Positions 46,810 through 56,154 of a stretch of DNA of 64,000 nt are shown here, piece by piece (the first letter of the stretch is position 1; each line of letters starts with the position of its first letter). Both the position numbers and the translations under genes were made by a program. The stretch spans positions 2,071,021-2,135,020 of the forward strand of contig NZ_KB913032.1 of the NCBI RefSeq assembly GCF_000384215.1, written 5' to 3'. The notes under the pieces were generated by a model. The model searched no databases and was not told the DNA's origin. It saw only the letters and a program-made list of their open reading frames with translations. Source of the DNA: Amycolatopsis alba DSM 44262 (lineage in GTDB: Bacteria; Actinomycetota; Actinomycetes; Mycobacteriales; Pseudonocardiaceae).

Positions 46810-47283
46810 ATGTCGGATTCTGTCGAACTGAGCACGGTCGACCTGCGGATTCTGCGGCTCCTCCAGAACGACGCACGGATCTCGAACAAGGATCTGGCTG
46901 CCGAGGTCGGTGTCGCACCCTCGACCTGTCTCGACCGCGTCAACCGGCTGCGGGAGCTCGGGGTGATCGTCGGCCAGCGCGCGGAGGTGGCCGCCGCCAA
47001 ACTCGGCCGCCCGCTCGAAGCGCTCCTGTTCGTCCAGGTCCGCCCGCACCGGCGGGCGCTGGTCGACTCGTTCGTCGAGCATCTGCTCGCGCTGCCCGAG
47101 GTCCGTGCCGTCTACCACCTGACCGGCCCGGACGACTTCCTCGCGCACGTCGCCACCGCTTCGGCGACCGAGCTGCAACGGCTGGTCCTCGACGAACTGA
47201 CCGCGCGCGACGAGGTCGCGCGGGTGCACACGAACCTGGTCTTCCAGCACTGGAGCGGGGGACCTTTGCTACCGCCGGCCTAG
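46810..47283 (+). CDS. Lrp/AsnC-family regulator
   Basis: 157 residues. N-terminal winged helix (VDLRILRLLQNDARISNKDLA, APSTCLDRVNRLRELGVI), then a RAM ligand domain (EALLFVQVRPHRRALVDSF, VRAVYHLTGPDDFLAHVA). It is divergent from the trans-sulfuration gene, which it probably controls in response to an amino acid. Confidence 0.92.
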   Translation: MSDSVELSTVDLRILRLLQNDARISNKDLAAEVGVAPSTCLDRVNRLRELGVIVGQRAEVAAAKLGRPLEALLFVQVRPHRRALVDSFVEHLLALPEVRAVYHLTGPDDFLAHVATASATELQRLVLDELTARDEVARVHTNLVFQHWSGGPLLPPA

Positions 47284-47286
47284 GCG

Positions 47287-48120
47287 CTAATCGATACGGA
47301 CCTTGACCGGATGCGTGACGTCGGCCGGGCAGGTGAAGATGTTCAGCACTCCCTGGCGGGAGAACGACCAGCCCACCGGGTCGTCCTCGGTGACCTCGCA
47401 CCCGCAGCCGACCTCGTGCTCCTCCGTGGCCAGCGCGATCGTCTGCCGCAGTTCCTCGCCGCACTCCCGGCAGCCCAGATCGACGCGGTCGGTCGCGGAC
47501 CAGGCCGTCCAGCCGCCGATCTTCGAGTACTGGTCCAGCTCGGGCCAGCCCTCCGGGTCTTCACTCGCGCCCTCGGGGATGCCGAGCGCGGCGCGGGTCT
47601 CCGCCGGGAAGTCGCAGAGCCGGGGCAGCTCGTCGATCGAGCACGGTTCGAAAACACACGGCTTCGGCAGGAACGCTGCTTCGGCGCCTTCGGGGGCGGG
47701 CGGCGGGTCCGCGATGTCCCCGACCTCGCCGGAATCACGCCAGACCAGCCGGACCGCGGGCCCCTGGTGGTACGGGCTGTTGTGCTCCAGCGGGCAGAAC
47801 AGGATCTGCAGGACGTCGGTGCCCTCCGGGAAGGGCAGCTCCGGAAAGTCGTCGCGGAAGAACTGCGCCGCGCTGACCATCACCGGGACCGGACCGTCGA
47901 GCGGATGCCCGCCCATCCACGCGTCGTCGGACGCGTCGGGGTCGGGCGGCCAGGTCACCGGGCACTCCGGCCACGGTTCGTCCGACGGCCAGAGCAGCGG
48001 GCCGCCGATATGGCTTTCGTCCGGACGGGGCACCCCCGGCGCGGGGTGCAGCCGGATGGCCGTCCGGACCAGGTCGTTCAAGCCGGGGATGGGCACCCCG
48101 TCGTATGTCAGCTGACGCAC
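47287..48120 (-). CDS. DUF1963/YwqG-like protein
   Basis: 277 residues, acidic and Pro/Trp-rich. HIGGPLLWPSDEPWPEC and KIGGWTAWSATDRVDLGCRECGE resemble the repeated G-G-x-P-x-x-P/W pattern of YwqG (DUF1963) proteins. A C-x2-C plus C-x-C set (GCRECGEEL, EVGCGCEV) might bind zinc. The function is unknown. It ends 4 bases from the convergent Lrp stop. Confidence 0.7.
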   Translation of the reverse strand: MRQLTYDGVPIPGLNDLVRTAIRLHPAPGVPRPDESHIGGPLLWPSDEPWPECPVTWPPDPDASDDAWMGGHPLDGPVPVMVSAAQFFRDDFPELPFPEGTDVLQILFCPLEHNSPYHQGPAVRLVWRDSGEVGDIADPPPAPEGAEAAFLPKPCVFEPCSIDELPRLCDFPAETRAALGIPEGASEDPEGWPELDQYSKIGGWTAWSATDRVDLGCRECGEELRQTIALATEEHEVGCGCEVTEDDPVGWSFSRQGVLNIFTCPADVTHPVKVRID

Positions 48121-48130
48121 CCAGGGGAGC

Positions 48131-48496
48131 TTAGAGGTCCGGCAGCGGATCTTCAGGTTTTGAGGCGTCCCGCATGATTTCCGCGTCGGCGGCGTGGACG
48201 ACCGCGATGTACTCGTCGTCGATCTCGTAGTCGACGCCGTTGAACTTGAACCAGGGGACGGTCGACGTGTCGACCGGCCCGATCCGGTGGTTTCGCAGGG
48301 ACGTCGAGATGACGCGCTTCGGCGTCTTCCGGCTCAGATATCCGGTCGTCAGGATCGTGATCGTCTTGCGGGTCACCGCGAAGAACACGCTGGGATTGGT
48401 ACTGCCGAAGATGTCGGCAGGGAACACATACTGGATCTCGTCGTCCGGGTCGAGGAACTCCGCGATCCGCTTCCTGACCCCCGAGGAAACTGGCAT
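48131..48496 (-). CDS. PH-like domain protein
   Basis: 121 residues. KRIAEFLDPDDEIQYVFPAD and FFAVTRKTITILTTGYLSRKTPKRV look like the bacterial pleckstrin-homology fold (bPH). LRNHRIGPVDTSTVPWF is a typical loop. It is a short, cytosolic, single-domain protein with unknown partner. Confidence 0.75.
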   Translation of the reverse strand: MPVSSGVRKRIAEFLDPDDEIQYVFPADIFGSTNPSVFFAVTRKTITILTTGYLSRKTPKRVISTSLRNHRIGPVDTSTVPWFKFNGVDYEIDDEYIAVVHAADAEIMRDASKPEDPLPDL

Positions 48497-48513
48497 GCCC
48501 TCCAAAGTACCGA

Positions 48514-50289
48514 TTACCGGGCCGAGTAGTCCTTGAAACCCTTCCCCGTCTTCCGGCCGAGCCGCCCGGCGGTCACCAGGTGCTCCAGCAGCGGCGCGGG
48601 CGCGAAGCCCTCTTCGCGGAACTCGTTGAACAGGGTCCGCTGGATCGCCAGCGAAACGTCCAGCCCGACGACGTCGAGCAGTTCGAACGGGCCCATCGGC
48701 AGCCCGCAGCCCACCTTCATCGCGGTGTCGATGTCGTCGGCCTCCGCGTAGTGCGCCTCCAGCATCTTCACCGCGTCGTTCAGGTACGGGAACAGCAGCG
48801 CGTTGACGATGAACCCGGCCCGGTCGCCGCAGTGCACGGGGTGCTTGCCCACCGCCGCGCAGACGGCGTCGACGGTCGCGATCACGTCGGGCGCGGTGGC
48901 GATGGTCGAGACGACCTCGACGAGCTTCATCACCGGCGCCGGGTTGAAGAAATGCACGCCGACGACGTCGGAGGGGCGCGAGGTGGCGGCCGCGCATTCG
49001 ATGACCGGCAGTGAGGACGTGGTCGTCGCCAGCACCGCGCCCGGCTTGACGACGTCGTCGAGCGCGGCGAACACGGCCTGCTTGACGGCGAGGTCCTCGG
49101 CCACGGCTTCGACGACGAGGTCGACGTCGCCCAGTTCGTCGAACTCCACCGCGGGCGAGATCCGGCCGAGCGCGGCGGCGGCATCCCCTTCGGACAGCTT
49201 GCCCTTGACGACGGCCTTGTCCAACGACTTCTTCACCCGCGCGACCGACGCCGCGGCCTTCTCCGCGCTCCGCGCCCGCAGGATGACATCGTAACCGCGT
49301 TTCGCGAACACCTCGACGATGCCGGTCGCCATGGTCCCGGTCCCGACGACGCCGACCTTGCGCACCTCACGCGGCGCCACGGTGTCCACTGTGGACGCGG
49401 TGACCGCGTCGGTGACCGTCGGCGAATCGGGTGCGTCGTAGGTGTAGAAGCCCCGCCCCGTCTTCCGCCCGAGCAGCCCGGCGGTGATCATCTGCTTCAG
49501 CAGCGGCGCGGGCGCGTGCAGCCGGTTGCGCGACTGGTGGTACATCGTGTCGAGGATCTCGTACGCGGTGTCCAGCCCGATGAGGTCGAGCAAAGCCAAG
49601 GGCCCCATGGGATATCCGCAGCCGAACCGCATCGCCGCGTCGAGATCCTCGCGGGTGGCGTAGCGCTGCTCGTACATCCGCACCGCGTGGTTCAGATACC
49701 CGAAGAGCAGGGCGTTCGCGATGAACCCGGCGCGGTCGCCGATCACCACCGGTGTCTTGCCGAGGCGTTCGGCGAACGCGACGACGTCGGTGATCACGTC
49801 GGGTTCGGTGACGACGGTGCGCACGATCTCGACCAGTTTGAGGATCGGCGCCGGGTTGAAGAAGTGCATCCCGACGACCTTGCCCGGCCGCGCGGTGTGC
49901 ACCCCGATCTCGGTGATCGACAGCGACGACGTGTTGGACACGAAGATCGTGTCCGGGCCCGTGATCTTGTCCAGCTCCGCGAACACGTCGGACTTCGCTT
50001 CGAGGTTCTCCGGGATCGCCTCGATCACCAGGTCCACATCGGACAGTTCGGCCAGCGACGTGGTGTACCGGATCCGCCCCAGCAGCTCGCTCCGGCCGTC
50101 GGCGTCGAGTTTGCCGCCGGACACCGCCCGTTCGGTCGAATGCTCCAGATGACCGCGGCCCCGGCTCACGCCGTCGTCGTCGATCTCCACCGCGACCACG
50201 GACACGCCGCTCCTCGCGAGCACCTCGGCGATCCCGGCGCCCATGGTGCCGAGACCGATGACTCCTGCACTCGAGATTTCCCGTGCCAC
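48514..50289 (-). CDS. Duplicated 3-hydroxyacyl-CoA dehydrogenase (two Hbd modules in one chain)
   Basis: 591 residues from the GTG at 50289, twice the length of a normal 3-hydroxybutyryl-CoA dehydrogenase. Each half has an NAD site (AGVIGLGTMGAGIAEVLARSG; VGVVGTGTMATGIVEVFAKRG), the HFFNPAP catalytic His segment and GRKTGRGFYTY or GRKTGKGFKDY at its end. There is no enoyl-CoA hydratase part, so it is not FadB. Both halves keep the H-F-F-N-P motif and should be active. It acts in beta-oxidation or butanoyl-CoA metabolism. Confidence 0.9.
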   Translation of the reverse strand: MAREISSAGVIGLGTMGAGIAEVLARSGVSVVAVEIDDDGVSRGRGHLEHSTERAVSGGKLDADGRSELLGRIRYTTSLAELSDVDLVIEAIPENLEAKSDVFAELDKITGPDTIFVSNTSSLSITEIGVHTARPGKVVGMHFFNPAPILKLVEIVRTVVTEPDVITDVVAFAERLGKTPVVIGDRAGFIANALLFGYLNHAVRMYEQRYATREDLDAAMRFGCGYPMGPLALLDLIGLDTAYEILDTMYHQSRNRLHAPAPLLKQMITAGLLGRKTGRGFYTYDAPDSPTVTDAVTASTVDTVAPREVRKVGVVGTGTMATGIVEVFAKRGYDVILRARSAEKAAASVARVKKSLDKAVVKGKLSEGDAAAALGRISPAVEFDELGDVDLVVEAVAEDLAVKQAVFAALDDVVKPGAVLATTTSSLPVIECAAATSRPSDVVGVHFFNPAPVMKLVEVVSTIATAPDVIATVDAVCAAVGKHPVHCGDRAGFIVNALLFPYLNDAVKMLEAHYAEADDIDTAMKVGCGLPMGPFELLDVVGLDVSLAIQRTLFNEFREEGFAPAPLLEHLVTAGRLGRKTGKGFKDYSAR

Positions 50290-50469
50290 AACCGGCCTCC
50301 GGAGGTTACTCGCTGGTAATTTCTCCGATCGTGCCATGCCGGGGCGCGGAAAGCAGCCGCTGTCACCCTCCGAATCGAGTAAGTGTCACTCGCGTCCCGT
50401 CAGAACCGGCCGACGTCCTGAAGTCGGTGAGGGCCTTCGCCTCGGCGAGGACGACGACGGCTCACGGGA

Positions 50470-50524
50470 TGTCGCGAAAGCCACTTTCGGGACGTCAGGT
50501 GTCCCGAAAGTGGCTTTCGCGACA
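50470..50524. terminator. 24-bp hairpin downstream of dhaM
   Basis: Arms 50470-50493 and 50501-50524 (TGTCGCGAAAGCCAC family) pair with one mismatch around a 7-base loop. It lies 35 bases past the dhaM stop on the minus strand, before the dehydrogenase gene promoter. Confidence 0.6.
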
Positions 50525-50558
50525 CTGGGCGAGAACGGTGCCACCCCGGCCGTAAGTG

Positions 50559-51233
50559 TCACTCCCCGAAGTTCTGGTCGACGAGGTCCTTGACCTTGGT
50601 GAGCGCTTCTTCGGCCTGTGCTCCCTTGGCCCTGACCTCGATCCGGTCGCCCTGACGTGCGCCGAGCGCCATCAGCGCGAGCACGCTGTTGGCGTCCGCG
50701 GTCTCGTCACCAAGCCGCACGGTGACCTCCGCGTCCAGCCCGGCGATGCTCCGGACCAGGACGGCGGCGGGCCGCGCGTGCAGCCCGACGTCGTTCCGCA
50801 GTGTGAGTTCGACACTGCTTTCGCCCTCCTGCACGCCGTCGTCGAGCGTGAGGTCCGGCGGAGCGCCCGCGGACGCGGCGGCTTCGGAGACGGCCTGGCG
50901 GTCCGCCCCGCCCTGCGCCGCGACGGCGGCGGCGATCGCGCCCTCGACGAGCGGCGCGTCCACGACGAGGGCCGCCGACGGATCCGCGAGCGATTCGACG
51001 GCCAGTTCCGCGGTCATCTGCGCGCTGCCGAGGTCGTACAGCAGGACGACCCCCGCGCCCGAATCGGCGCGCTGGGTCGCGGCGACGACCTCGTCGTAAT
51101 CCGTTCCGATCCCGCCTTCGGGCAGGCCGCCCGCCGCCATGATGGTGACGTCCGGCGCCATCTGCGCGGCGAGTTCCGCGAGCCCTTCGGCGAGTTTGGC
51201 GCTGTGGGAGACGAGCACGATTCCGACGCTCAC
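50559..51233 (-). CDS. dhaM: DhaM phosphotransfer subunit fused to HPr
   Basis: 224 residues. GIVLVSHSAKLAEGLAEL carries the phospho-His (His10) of the mannose-EIIA-like DhaM fold. Residues about 138-224 form an HPr domain with NDVGLHARPAAVLV (His-15 type site) and no EI part. It passes phosphate from PEP/EI to DhaL-bound ADP. Start and dhaL stop overlap by 4 bases. Confidence 0.93.
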   Translation of the reverse strand: MSVGIVLVSHSAKLAEGLAELAAQMAPDVTIMAAGGLPEGGIGTDYDEVVAATQRADSGAGVVLLYDLGSAQMTAELAVESLADPSAALVVDAPLVEGAIAAAVAAQGGADRQAVSEAAASAGAPPDLTLDDGVQEGESSVELTLRNDVGLHARPAAVLVRSIAGLDAEVTVRLGDETADANSVLALMALGARQGDRIEVRAKGAQAEEALTKVKDLVDQNFGE

Positions 51234-51853
51234 CGGGCGGCCTCCGCGAAAGCGCGCAGCAGCAGCGCCGTCGAACGGGCACCGGGATCCATATGCCCCT
51301 TCGCGCGCTCACCGAGGTACGACGCCCGGCCCTTGCGCGCCACGAGATCCACAGTGGACTCGGCGCCCTTGTCGGCGGCGTCCGCGGCCGCGGCCAGGAT
51401 CGCCGCGACATCGGCACCCGAAGCCTCTTCGGCGGCGGAGACGGCGGGAATGAGCGCGTCGACCATGGTCGCGTCTCCTCCGACGGCCTTGCCACGCGCT
51501 TGCACTCCCTCGAGTGCCGCGCGCAGGGCCTCGACGAGCAGCGGCCCGTCCACTTCGGCCGCGTCGCCCAGTTTGACCGACGCGCGCAGGAAAGCCGTGC
51601 CGTACAACGGGCCAGCCGCGCCACCGACCTTCGAGATCAACGTCGTGGCGGCGAGTTTCACGACGGCGGCCGGGGTTTCGGGCGTCGCGGTGTCCAAAGC
51701 GGACACGATGGCGGTGAACCCACGGTCCATGTTCTCGCCGTGGTCGGCGTCGCCGATCGCGCGGTCGAGGTCGACCAGCTCGGCGCGATGCTCGGCGATC
51801 ACCGCGGCCGCCGCCCGCAAGGCGGCGGCGAGTGTCTCGGCGGTGCAGGCCAT
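51230..51853 (-). CDS. dhaL: Dihydroxyacetone kinase ADP-binding subunit DhaL
   Basis: 207 residues. LVDLDRAIGDADHGENMDRGF contains the Asp triad that holds Mg-ADP. KVGGAAGPLYGTAFLRA and GDATMVDAL are family signatures. ADP stays bound and is rephosphorylated by DhaM. The ATG shares a base with the dhaK stop (TGATG). Confidence 0.95.
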   Translation of the reverse strand: MACTAETLAAALRAAAAVIAEHRAELVDLDRAIGDADHGENMDRGFTAIVSALDTATPETPAAVVKLAATTLISKVGGAAGPLYGTAFLRASVKLGDAAEVDGPLLVEALRAALEGVQARGKAVGGDATMVDALIPAVSAAEEASGADVAAILAAAADAADKGAESTVDLVARKGRASYLGERAKGHMDPGARSTALLLRAFAEAAR

Positions 51854-52854
51854 CAGACTCCCCACCTCAGGGCCGGGGTGTTCACCGGCGCGTCCCACAA
51901 CTCGGTCAGCTCGTCGTCCAGTTTCAGCAACGTCAGGCTCATCCCCTGCATCTCGAGGCTGGTGATGTACGGCCCCACCAGGCGGCGTTCGACCACGATC
52001 CCACGCTCGGCCAGCAGCCGCTCGGCGATGCCGTGGGCCAGGTACAGCTCGACCAGCGGGGTGCCGCCCATCGAGTTCGTGAACAGCAGGACCTTGTCCC
52101 CCTCGGCGAAGGGCAGGTCCGTGACCACCGCTTCGACCATGCGGGCGACGAGCTCGTCGGCGCTCACCACGGCCGTCCGTTCGATACCCGGTTCGCCGTG
52201 GATGCCGATGCCGAACTCGATCTCGTCGTCGGCGAGGTCGAAACTCGGTTCGCCCGCGTGCGGCACGGTCGGCGCGGTGAGCGCGACGCCGATCGAGCGG
52301 ACCTGGCCGATCACCTTGCGCGCCAAGGCCTCCACCGCGTCGAGCGCGTCGCCCCGTTCGGCGGCGGCACCGGTGATCTTCTCCAGCAGCACCGTGCCGC
52401 CGACACCGCGACGACCGGCGGTGTACGTGGAGTCCTTGACCGCGACGTCGTCGTCGATGACCACGCTGCGGACGTCGAGCCCCTCGGCGGCGGCGAGTTC
52501 CCCGGCGGTCTCGAAGTTGAGCACGTCACCGGTGTAGTTCTTGACGATCAGCAGCGCGCCCGCGTCGCCGGTGGTGGCCTTGACCGCGGCTTCGACGGCG
52601 TCCGGCGTCGGCGAGGTGAACACCGCGCCGGGGACGGCGGCCGACAGCATGCCCTGCCCGACGAAGCCCCCGTGCAGCGGTTCGTGCCCGGAGCCGCCGC
52701 CGGAGATCACCGCGACCTTGCCTGCCGATGGCGCGTCCACACGCACCACGATCGCCGGGTCGTCCTCCACGCGCAGGACGTCCGCGTGCGCCGCGGCGAG
52801 TCCGCGCAAGGATTCCGCGACCACCGTTTTCGGGTCGTTGATGATCTTCTTCAA
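51853..52854 (-). CDS. dhaK: Dihydroxyacetone kinase substrate subunit DhaK
   Basis: 333 residues. VISGGGSGHEPLHGGFVG forms the substrate loop. The His in EFGIGIHGEPGIE binds dihydroxyacetone covalently as hemiaminal. First gene of dhaKLM, which converts dihydroxyacetone to DHAP at the cost of PEP. No glycerol dehydrogenase or dhaR regulator is in the window. Confidence 0.95.
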   Translation of the reverse strand: MKKIINDPKTVVAESLRGLAAAHADVLRVEDDPAIVVRVDAPSAGKVAVISGGGSGHEPLHGGFVGQGMLSAAVPGAVFTSPTPDAVEAAVKATTGDAGALLIVKNYTGDVLNFETAGELAAAEGLDVRSVVIDDDVAVKDSTYTAGRRGVGGTVLLEKITGAAAERGDALDAVEALARKVIGQVRSIGVALTAPTVPHAGEPSFDLADDEIEFGIGIHGEPGIERTAVVSADELVARMVEAVVTDLPFAEGDKVLLFTNSMGGTPLVELYLAHGIAERLLAERGIVVERRLVGPYITSLEMQGMSLTLLKLDDELTELWDAPVNTPALRWGV

Positions 52855-52921
52855 GGTGGCCTCCGGCCGTCGGCGGGTGGGGTGTCCCCTTCCTACCTCT
52901 CCCGGCCGGATGCCGCCAGGT

Positions 52922-53935
52922 TCAGGGCTTCGGCAGCTTGGAGATCACCGATTTGGCGATCTTGGCCGCCTTCTCACAGGACGCGGCTTCGTCCTTCTTC
53001 TCGTCGTAGTTCTGGTAGCTCACGCCGACGATCTCGACGCCGTCGTCGTCGATCCAGGGCTTGTGCTGCCACTCGATCTTGCACTCGGCGTTGCTGCCCG
53101 AGCCGCCCTTCTGATAGGTCGAGACGCCGTCGATGTCGACCTTCTTGCTGCCTTCGCGCGCCTCCGGCGCTATGCCGTGCCGGAAGCCGATCGTGATCCG
53201 CGGGTTGGAGCCGGGGGTCCAGTCACAGGCGTGGAAGCTGCTCGGCGAGGTCGCGCCGTGCGGCACGACCTCGGCGAGGACCGCGGGGTCCGCGACGGTG
53301 CACGGGTCGACCGCGGTCAGCGTGCCCGTGCCCGCCTGGAACTTCGCCGGTGACGAGTGCAGGGATTTCACGGCCTTGGCCGCCACGGCGCGACCGGTCG
53401 CGCAGGGATCGCCGCCGTCGTAGGTGATCGCGAAGCTCATCCCGCGCTCGGGCTTGCGCAGCGTCATGACCCCGACGTCGCAGGACTTGCCGTCCTTGCT
53501 CTTGCGCTCGACCTGCGGGAGGCCCTCGACCACCGAAACGGTCGCGCCGCCGCTGTCGTTCAGATAGGTCGAGGCGCCGATGTCGACGCTGATCGTGACC
53601 TTCTTGCCGCCGGCGTCGACGACCTTCGTCATGCAGGTGCCGAACGAGGTGAGCGATGGCCTCGGGTCCTCCGGGGTGCCGAGGCTGCTCAAGGCCTCCT
53701 TGCCGACGAGCGGGCACGGGTCGATCGTGCGCATCACCGCGGGGGCGACCGCCGGGTCGTTGATGTCCCCTGTCGGCACCTCACCGCCGGAACCGGCTTC
53801 GGCGGCGACGGTGGTGCGGGCGAAGTTGGACTTGCCGAGGTTCTGACCGCAGGCCGACACCACGCCGAGCGCGGCGACCAGGGCCAGCACGGACGCGATC
53901 CGGCGACGTCGAGCGTTGAGCAGCACGAAGTGCAC
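52922..53935 (-). CDS. DUF3558-like lipoprotein with two similar domains
   Basis: 337 residues from the GTG at 53935 (another at 53926). A signal peptide RRRIASVLALVAALGVVSAC ends in a lipobox. Two domains each begin I/V-D-P-C (RTIDPCPLVGKEALSSLG; TAVDPCTVADPAVLAEV), the layout of DUF3558 proteins from actinobacteria. The outer domain of the receptor kinase at 31255 has the same D-P-C-x-L-V-D opening. A cell-surface binding role is possible; ligand unknown. Confidence 0.75.
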   Translation of the reverse strand: MHFVLLNARRRRIASVLALVAALGVVSACGQNLGKSNFARTTVAAEAGSGGEVPTGDINDPAVAPAVMRTIDPCPLVGKEALSSLGTPEDPRPSLTSFGTCMTKVVDAGGKKVTISVDIGASTYLNDSGGATVSVVEGLPQVERKSKDGKSCDVGVMTLRKPERGMSFAITYDGGDPCATGRAVAAKAVKSLHSSPAKFQAGTGTLTAVDPCTVADPAVLAEVVPHGATSPSSFHACDWTPGSNPRITIGFRHGIAPEAREGSKKVDIDGVSTYQKGGSGSNAECKIEWQHKPWIDDDGVEIVGVSYQNYDEKKDEAASCEKAAKIAKSVISKLPKP

Positions 53936-53973
53936 GGTAGCCGGACCGCCCCGGCGCTGTCCGGACAACCCGG

Positions 53974-54240
53974 CTATTCGCCGTCTCCGCCGGTCTCGGA
54001 CGTGGGCGGCACGACGATGGGCCGCAGCTTCGCCCACAGCATGAAGAGCGCCGCGAACACCAGCATGCCGATACCCGCCCACAGGTTGATCCTGACCCCG
54101 GCGGCCTTGGCCAGCTCCGCTTCGGTGGTGAACCAGATTCCCATGATCGTGAGCACCAGGCCGTAGCCGCCGATGAGCAGGGCGATGATCAGCCGGATGT
54201 CGAAGACGCCGGCCTTCTTGGGAGCTTGGGACGCAGCCAT
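53974..54240 (-). CDS. Small two-helix membrane protein accompanying the symporter
   Basis: 88 residues with two membrane helices (RLIIALLIGGYGLVLTIMGI and INLWAGIGMLVFAALFMLWA). It starts 10 bases after the symporter stop, so it is co-transcribed. Such small proteins regularly follow sodium:solute symporters in actinomycetes and may be accessory subunits. Confidence 0.8.
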   Translation of the reverse strand: MAASQAPKKAGVFDIRLIIALLIGGYGLVLTIMGIWFTTEAELAKAAGVRINLWAGIGMLVFAALFMLWAKLRPIVVPPTSETGGDGE

Positions 54241-54250
54241 CTCCGGCCTC

Positions 54251-55963
54251 CTAGAAGATGATGTTGAGCGCGATGGTCAGGATCAGCACGATGCCCGCGA
54301 GCAGGCCCGGCTTGCGGTACCAGCCCGCGTCGTCGCCGGTCTCGTCGTGCTTCAGCGACTCCTTCGGGGTGAGGGAGTAGACGAGGCCGACGAGCTGCGA
54401 TTCCGGTTTGGGCGTGGTGGCGAGCGAGACCCCGACGCTGACCGCGATGTCGACGACGAACGCGGTACCGGCGGCCACGAAGCTGATGCCCTGCCCGGTG
54501 AGCCCGAGCACCCCGGCCTGCGACAGCAGCCACACGGTGATCGCGGACGCGGTACCGGCGACAAGGCCGACCCAGCCCGCCGTCGGCGTCATCCGCTTCC
54601 AGAACATGCCGAGGATGAAGGTGGCGAACAGCGGCGCGTTGAAGAAGGAGAACAGGTCCTGCAGGTAGGTCAGGATGTTCCCGGAGTTCGACGCGATGAA
54701 CGCGGTCCCGACCGCCAGCACGGTGCCTGCCGCGGTGACCACGCGGCCGAGGCGGAGGTAGTAGCCGTCCGACTCGTTCTTCTTCACGTACGACTGCCAG
54801 ATGTCGTAGGTGAAGACGGTGTTGAACGAACTCAGGTTCGCCGCCATCCCGGCCATGAACGACGCGAGGAGACCGGCGATCGCGACGCCGAGCATGCCGT
54901 TGGGCAGCAGGTCGCGCATCAGCAGCAGGATCGCGTTGTTGGCGGTCACGCCGCTGGGCGCGTCGCCGCCGTCGAGCAGGACCTGCTTGTCCTGGACGTA
55001 CTCGGACACGGTGACCGCGGCGATCATGCCGGGGATGATCACGATGAACGGGATCAGCATCTTCGGGAAGGCGCCGATGATCGGCGTCCGCCGCGCGGCC
55101 GACATGCTCTTCGACGCCATCGCGCGCTGGACCTCGACGAAGTTCGTCGTCCAATAACCGAACGAGAGCACGAAACCGAGACCGAAGACGAGGCCGAGGA
55201 TGGAGAGGAAGCTGTTGCCGAATCCGGTGAGGTTGTCACCCGGCCAGGAGGACAGCTGCGCCTCGCCGCCGGGGTCCGCGCTGAGCTTGTCGACCAGGCC
55301 CTGCCAGCCGCCGACCTTGACCAGGCCGACGATGGTCAGCGGCAGCAGCGCCGCGACGATCACGAAGAACTGCAGGACCTCGTTGTAGATCGCGGCGGAC
55401 AGGCCGCCGAGCGCGGTGTAGGAGAGCACGACCACGGCCGCGACGATGATCGACACCCACAGCGGCCAGCCGAGCAGGAGGTTCACCACGCTGGCGAGCA
55501 GGAACAGGTTCGCGCCCGCGATGAGGATCTGCGCGCTCGCGAAGCTGATCCCGTTGACCAGGTGGGCGGGTTTGCCGAACCGGCGGAGCATGAACTCCGG
55601 GACACTGCGGACCTTCGAGCCGTAATAGAACGGCATCATCACGATGCCGAGGAACAGCATCGCCGGGATCGCGCCGATCCAGAAGTAGTGGACGGTCGGC
55701 AGGCCGTAGAGCACGCCGTTGGCCGACATGCCCATGATCTCGACCGCGCCGAGGTTCGCCGAGATGAACGCGAGGCCGGTGACCCAGGCGGGCAGCGAGC
55801 GGCCGGAGAGGAAGAAGTCGAGGCTGCTCGAGACCGACTTCCGCGCCATGTACCCGATACCGAGCACCAGCGCGAAATAGAAGGCGAGCAGGACGTAGTC
55901 GATCGGACTTGCGTCGAGTCGCAGGTTCGCATCGGCCAGTACGTGCAACCGACCCACCTCCAT
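54251..55963 (-). CDS. Sodium:solute symporter (SSS/SGLT family)
   Basis: 570 residues from the ATG at 55963; an ATG at 56023 would add 20 residues, and neither has a clear ribosome site. About 13 helices. GRSLPAWVTGLAFISANLGAVE is helix 1-2 with sodium-site features, and SSLDFFLSGR and GYWTTNFVEVQRAMASKS are SGLT-type. The substrate is probably a sugar or sugar alcohol, by similarity of the N-terminus to SGLT-like bacterial members. Confidence 0.88.
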   Translation of the reverse strand: MEVGRLHVLADANLRLDASPIDYVLLAFYFALVLGIGYMARKSVSSSLDFFLSGRSLPAWVTGLAFISANLGAVEIMGMSANGVLYGLPTVHYFWIGAIPAMLFLGIVMMPFYYGSKVRSVPEFMLRRFGKPAHLVNGISFASAQILIAGANLFLLASVVNLLLGWPLWVSIIVAAVVVLSYTALGGLSAAIYNEVLQFFVIVAALLPLTIVGLVKVGGWQGLVDKLSADPGGEAQLSSWPGDNLTGFGNSFLSILGLVFGLGFVLSFGYWTTNFVEVQRAMASKSMSAARRTPIIGAFPKMLIPFIVIIPGMIAAVTVSEYVQDKQVLLDGGDAPSGVTANNAILLLMRDLLPNGMLGVAIAGLLASFMAGMAANLSSFNTVFTYDIWQSYVKKNESDGYYLRLGRVVTAAGTVLAVGTAFIASNSGNILTYLQDLFSFFNAPLFATFILGMFWKRMTPTAGWVGLVAGTASAITVWLLSQAGVLGLTGQGISFVAAGTAFVVDIAVSVGVSLATTPKPESQLVGLVYSLTPKESLKHDETGDDAGWYRKPGLLAGIVLILTIALNIIF

Positions 55964-56154
55964 AGTGAAAATGTCCACGAGAAACGCCGGTATCGCGTCA
56001 ATCGCGGACCATACTGCATGCATTCAGGAACGGCAGTGCGGGCGGGTGGTGACTGACCGGAAGTGTCTGTTTCCGGGCGGTTCTTGACAATTCCTGTCCT
56101 GTTATCGGCAGAACTGCCGTGGCCTGTCCCGGCTTCTCGCGGTTGACTGCGCGG

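Noticed and set aside
54173..56056. 627-codon frame opposite the symporter
   Set aside because: Same antisense artefact, charged low-complexity translation.
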